Source of the DNA: a bacterium
GTDB lineage: Bacteria; Latescibacterota; UBA2968; UBA8231
Assembly (NCBI GenBank): GCA_027593305.1
Contig: JAQCJA010000045.1
Span: 1 to 16,143, forward strand
DNA: 16,143 nucleotides
Reading direction: 5' to 3'
Shown here: one piece after another, positions 15,226 to 16,143 of the stretch
How the letters are laid out: every line of letters begins with the position of its first letter
Numbering within the stretch: the stretch's first letter is position 1
Translations under genes and position numbers: made by a program
The notes under the pieces: generated by a model
Databases searched by the model: none
What the model saw: only the letters and a program-made list of their open reading frames with translations
Told to the model about the DNA's origin: nothing

Positions 15226-16143
15226 TCAACAGGCGGCAGCCATCTGCATGGCGCCGGCGGGGAACACCGCCACCCGAGTCGTTTGTGGGTGCAGGCGTTG
15301 CAGTTCGGTCACCATCCTGTTCCAGTCGCCGAACAGGGTTACGTGTGTCCCGTAGAGCGCCTCGCAATCATAGCGGTTGACACCAGGAGAAAACAGGAAT
15401 GTGCGACGTCTCTGCGGACCGGGTTTGCCACGCAGGGCCGTCCCCGGACCCAGCACCGAGTGCCACCCCAGACCCTCGGGGCAGGCGCTGGTGATGACGA
15501 TCGTCGAATTCTCCACCAGCGGATCGTGCGCACACCCACCAAGAGGCACAAGCGCCAGGCCCGCCTGGCAAAGCTCGGTGTCCTTGGGGAAAGCATTAAA
15601 CACGCCGATGTCGACCGATGCGGCGTCTGGCATGGGGGTGCCGTAGCGCATCGCAGCCAGTTCGCAACCGCGCTCAAAGGCAGCATCCGTGTCACCGGCG
15701 ACGAGGTCGGTGATTTCGAGGGCCTCATTCAGCAGCGGGTTGACGATGTAGCGGAGCCCTGCCAACCGTGCCACCTCCGACAGATGGGGGCGGAAGGGTT
15801 CGCCGTGCACGTGTCGGTGATTGAGCATGATGGTCTGTTGGCCACAGGCACCGGGGATCAGCAGCTTGGCGCCGCCGCCGAACATGCCACCTCTGGGGGT
15901 GATCATACCCATGGCGATTCGGATCTGACAGCCCATGAAGTCGCGATTGACGAAGACGGGTACGCCGAGGCTCGAATAGCCGAGGAATTCCAGATTCTCA
16001 TAGGCATTGTGGTTGACGACGCGGTATCGATCGACAACGTCGGCGCCAACTTTCTTGATGAAATCCTCCCGCGTCATCGCCCGGTGGGCGGCCAGGGCGC
16101 CGATGATCGTGATGCCCTCCTCCGGCACCCCCGCTTCGGCCAG
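15226..16143 (-). CDS. LarA-like (nickel-pincer lactate racemase family) protein, 5'-truncated
   Basis: The frame is open to the right window edge, so the start is outside; 305 residues are visible. The order of motifs matches the LarA/DUF2088 family: ALAAHRAMT (His20 here, corresponding to His108 of Lactobacillus LarA), VPVFVNRDF, FGGGAKLLIPG with Lys93 (the residue corresponding to Lys184 that carries the nickel-pincer cofactor), and TIMLNH with His109 (Ni ligand His200), 16 residues after the Lys as in LarA. The second catalytic His (His174, in the I-E-P-H motif) is Arg84 here, and the loop to the Lys is one residue shorter (ITPRGGMFGGGAK). The protein therefore probably acts on another alpha-hydroxy acid or performs an altered reaction; racemase activity cannot be assumed. 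It converges on the DNA glycosylase gene. Confidence 0.82.
   Translation of the reverse strand: MAEAGVPEEGITIIGALAAHRAMTREDFIKKVGADVVDRYRVVNHNAYENLEFLGYSSLGVPVFVNRDFMGCQIRIAMGMITPRGGMFGGGAKLLIPGACGQQTIMLNHRHVHGEPFRPHLSEVARLAGLRYIVNPLLNEALEITDLVAGDTDAAFERGCELAAMRYGTPMPDAASVDIGVFNAFPKDTELCQAGLALVPLGGCAHDPLVENSTIVITSACPEGLGWHSVLGPGTALRGKPGPQRRRTFLFSPGVNRYDCEALYGTHVTLFGDWNRMVTELQRLHPQTTRVAVFPAGAMQMAAAC

Overview
The window is about 16 kb of dense, high-GC bacterial DNA (roughly 60-65% G+C by eye). Genes sit on both strands with gaps from a few bases to about 140 bp. I see no rRNA, tRNA, insertion sequence, integrase or CRISPR array, and no gene-free stretch longer than 300 bases. A diderm (Gram-negative type) cell is suggested by a signal-peptide protein that looks like an outer-membrane barrel. 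Three phytanoyl-CoA dioxygenase (PhyH) family proteins in 7 kb, together with Gfo/Idh/MocA, acetamidase/formamidase, HpcH/HpaI aldolase, GH4, membrane dipeptidase and LarA-like genes, resemble uncultured marine or soil heterotrophs of the Latescibacterota, Poribacteria or Tectomicrobia sort. That placement is an impression from gene content, not a phylogeny.

Layout. 1-1753: 3' part of a membrane glycosyltransferase (GT39/PMT-like) with a C-terminal TPR tail. 1851-2959: a small unknown protein overlapping PhyH-1 by 4 nt. 2966-4779 (minus): PhyH-2 followed by an SDR-family NAD(P)-dependent epimerase/dehydratase with a 1-nt overlap; this pair converges on PhyH-1 across a GC-rich hairpin. 4907-5018: a previously unlisted gene relic, the two ends of an ArsC/Spx-family gene whose middle has been lost. 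5033-6037: Gfo/Idh/MocA oxidoreductase. 6066-6533 (minus): ASCH-domain protein, divergent from a secreted barrel-like protein (6563-7081), then acetamidase/formamidase (7108-8016). 8029-8841 (minus): PhyH-3, whose iron-binding motif reads H-R-G instead of HxD. 8986-11501: HpcH/HpaI aldolase overlapping phosphatidylserine decarboxylase by 4 nt, then a SAM methyltransferase. 11603-12976: GH4 glycosidase-like protein. 12983-13399 (minus): PPC/DUF296 protein. 13486-15162: membrane dipeptidase (M19), then an AlkA-like DNA glycosylase. 15226-16143 (minus): 3' part of a LarA-family protein.

How they may work together. Most genes look like accessory catabolic enzymes for small organic molecules: oxygenases, NAD-dependent dehydrogenases, an amide hydrolase, an aldolase, a glycosidase and a dipeptidase. 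Lipid, repair and envelope genes are interspersed. Only short two- or three-gene units are supported by overlaps, so this reads as a mosaic of small operons rather than one pathway.

A recurring theme is substitution at catalytic positions: PhyH-3 (HxD to HRG), GH4 (metal His to Arg), phosphatidylserine decarboxylase (Asp to Glu) and LarA-like (His to Arg). PhyH-3 is the best candidate for unrecognised chemistry, because an HxG facial site is what Fe/2-oxoglutarate halogenases use. That is a motif-level inference only.
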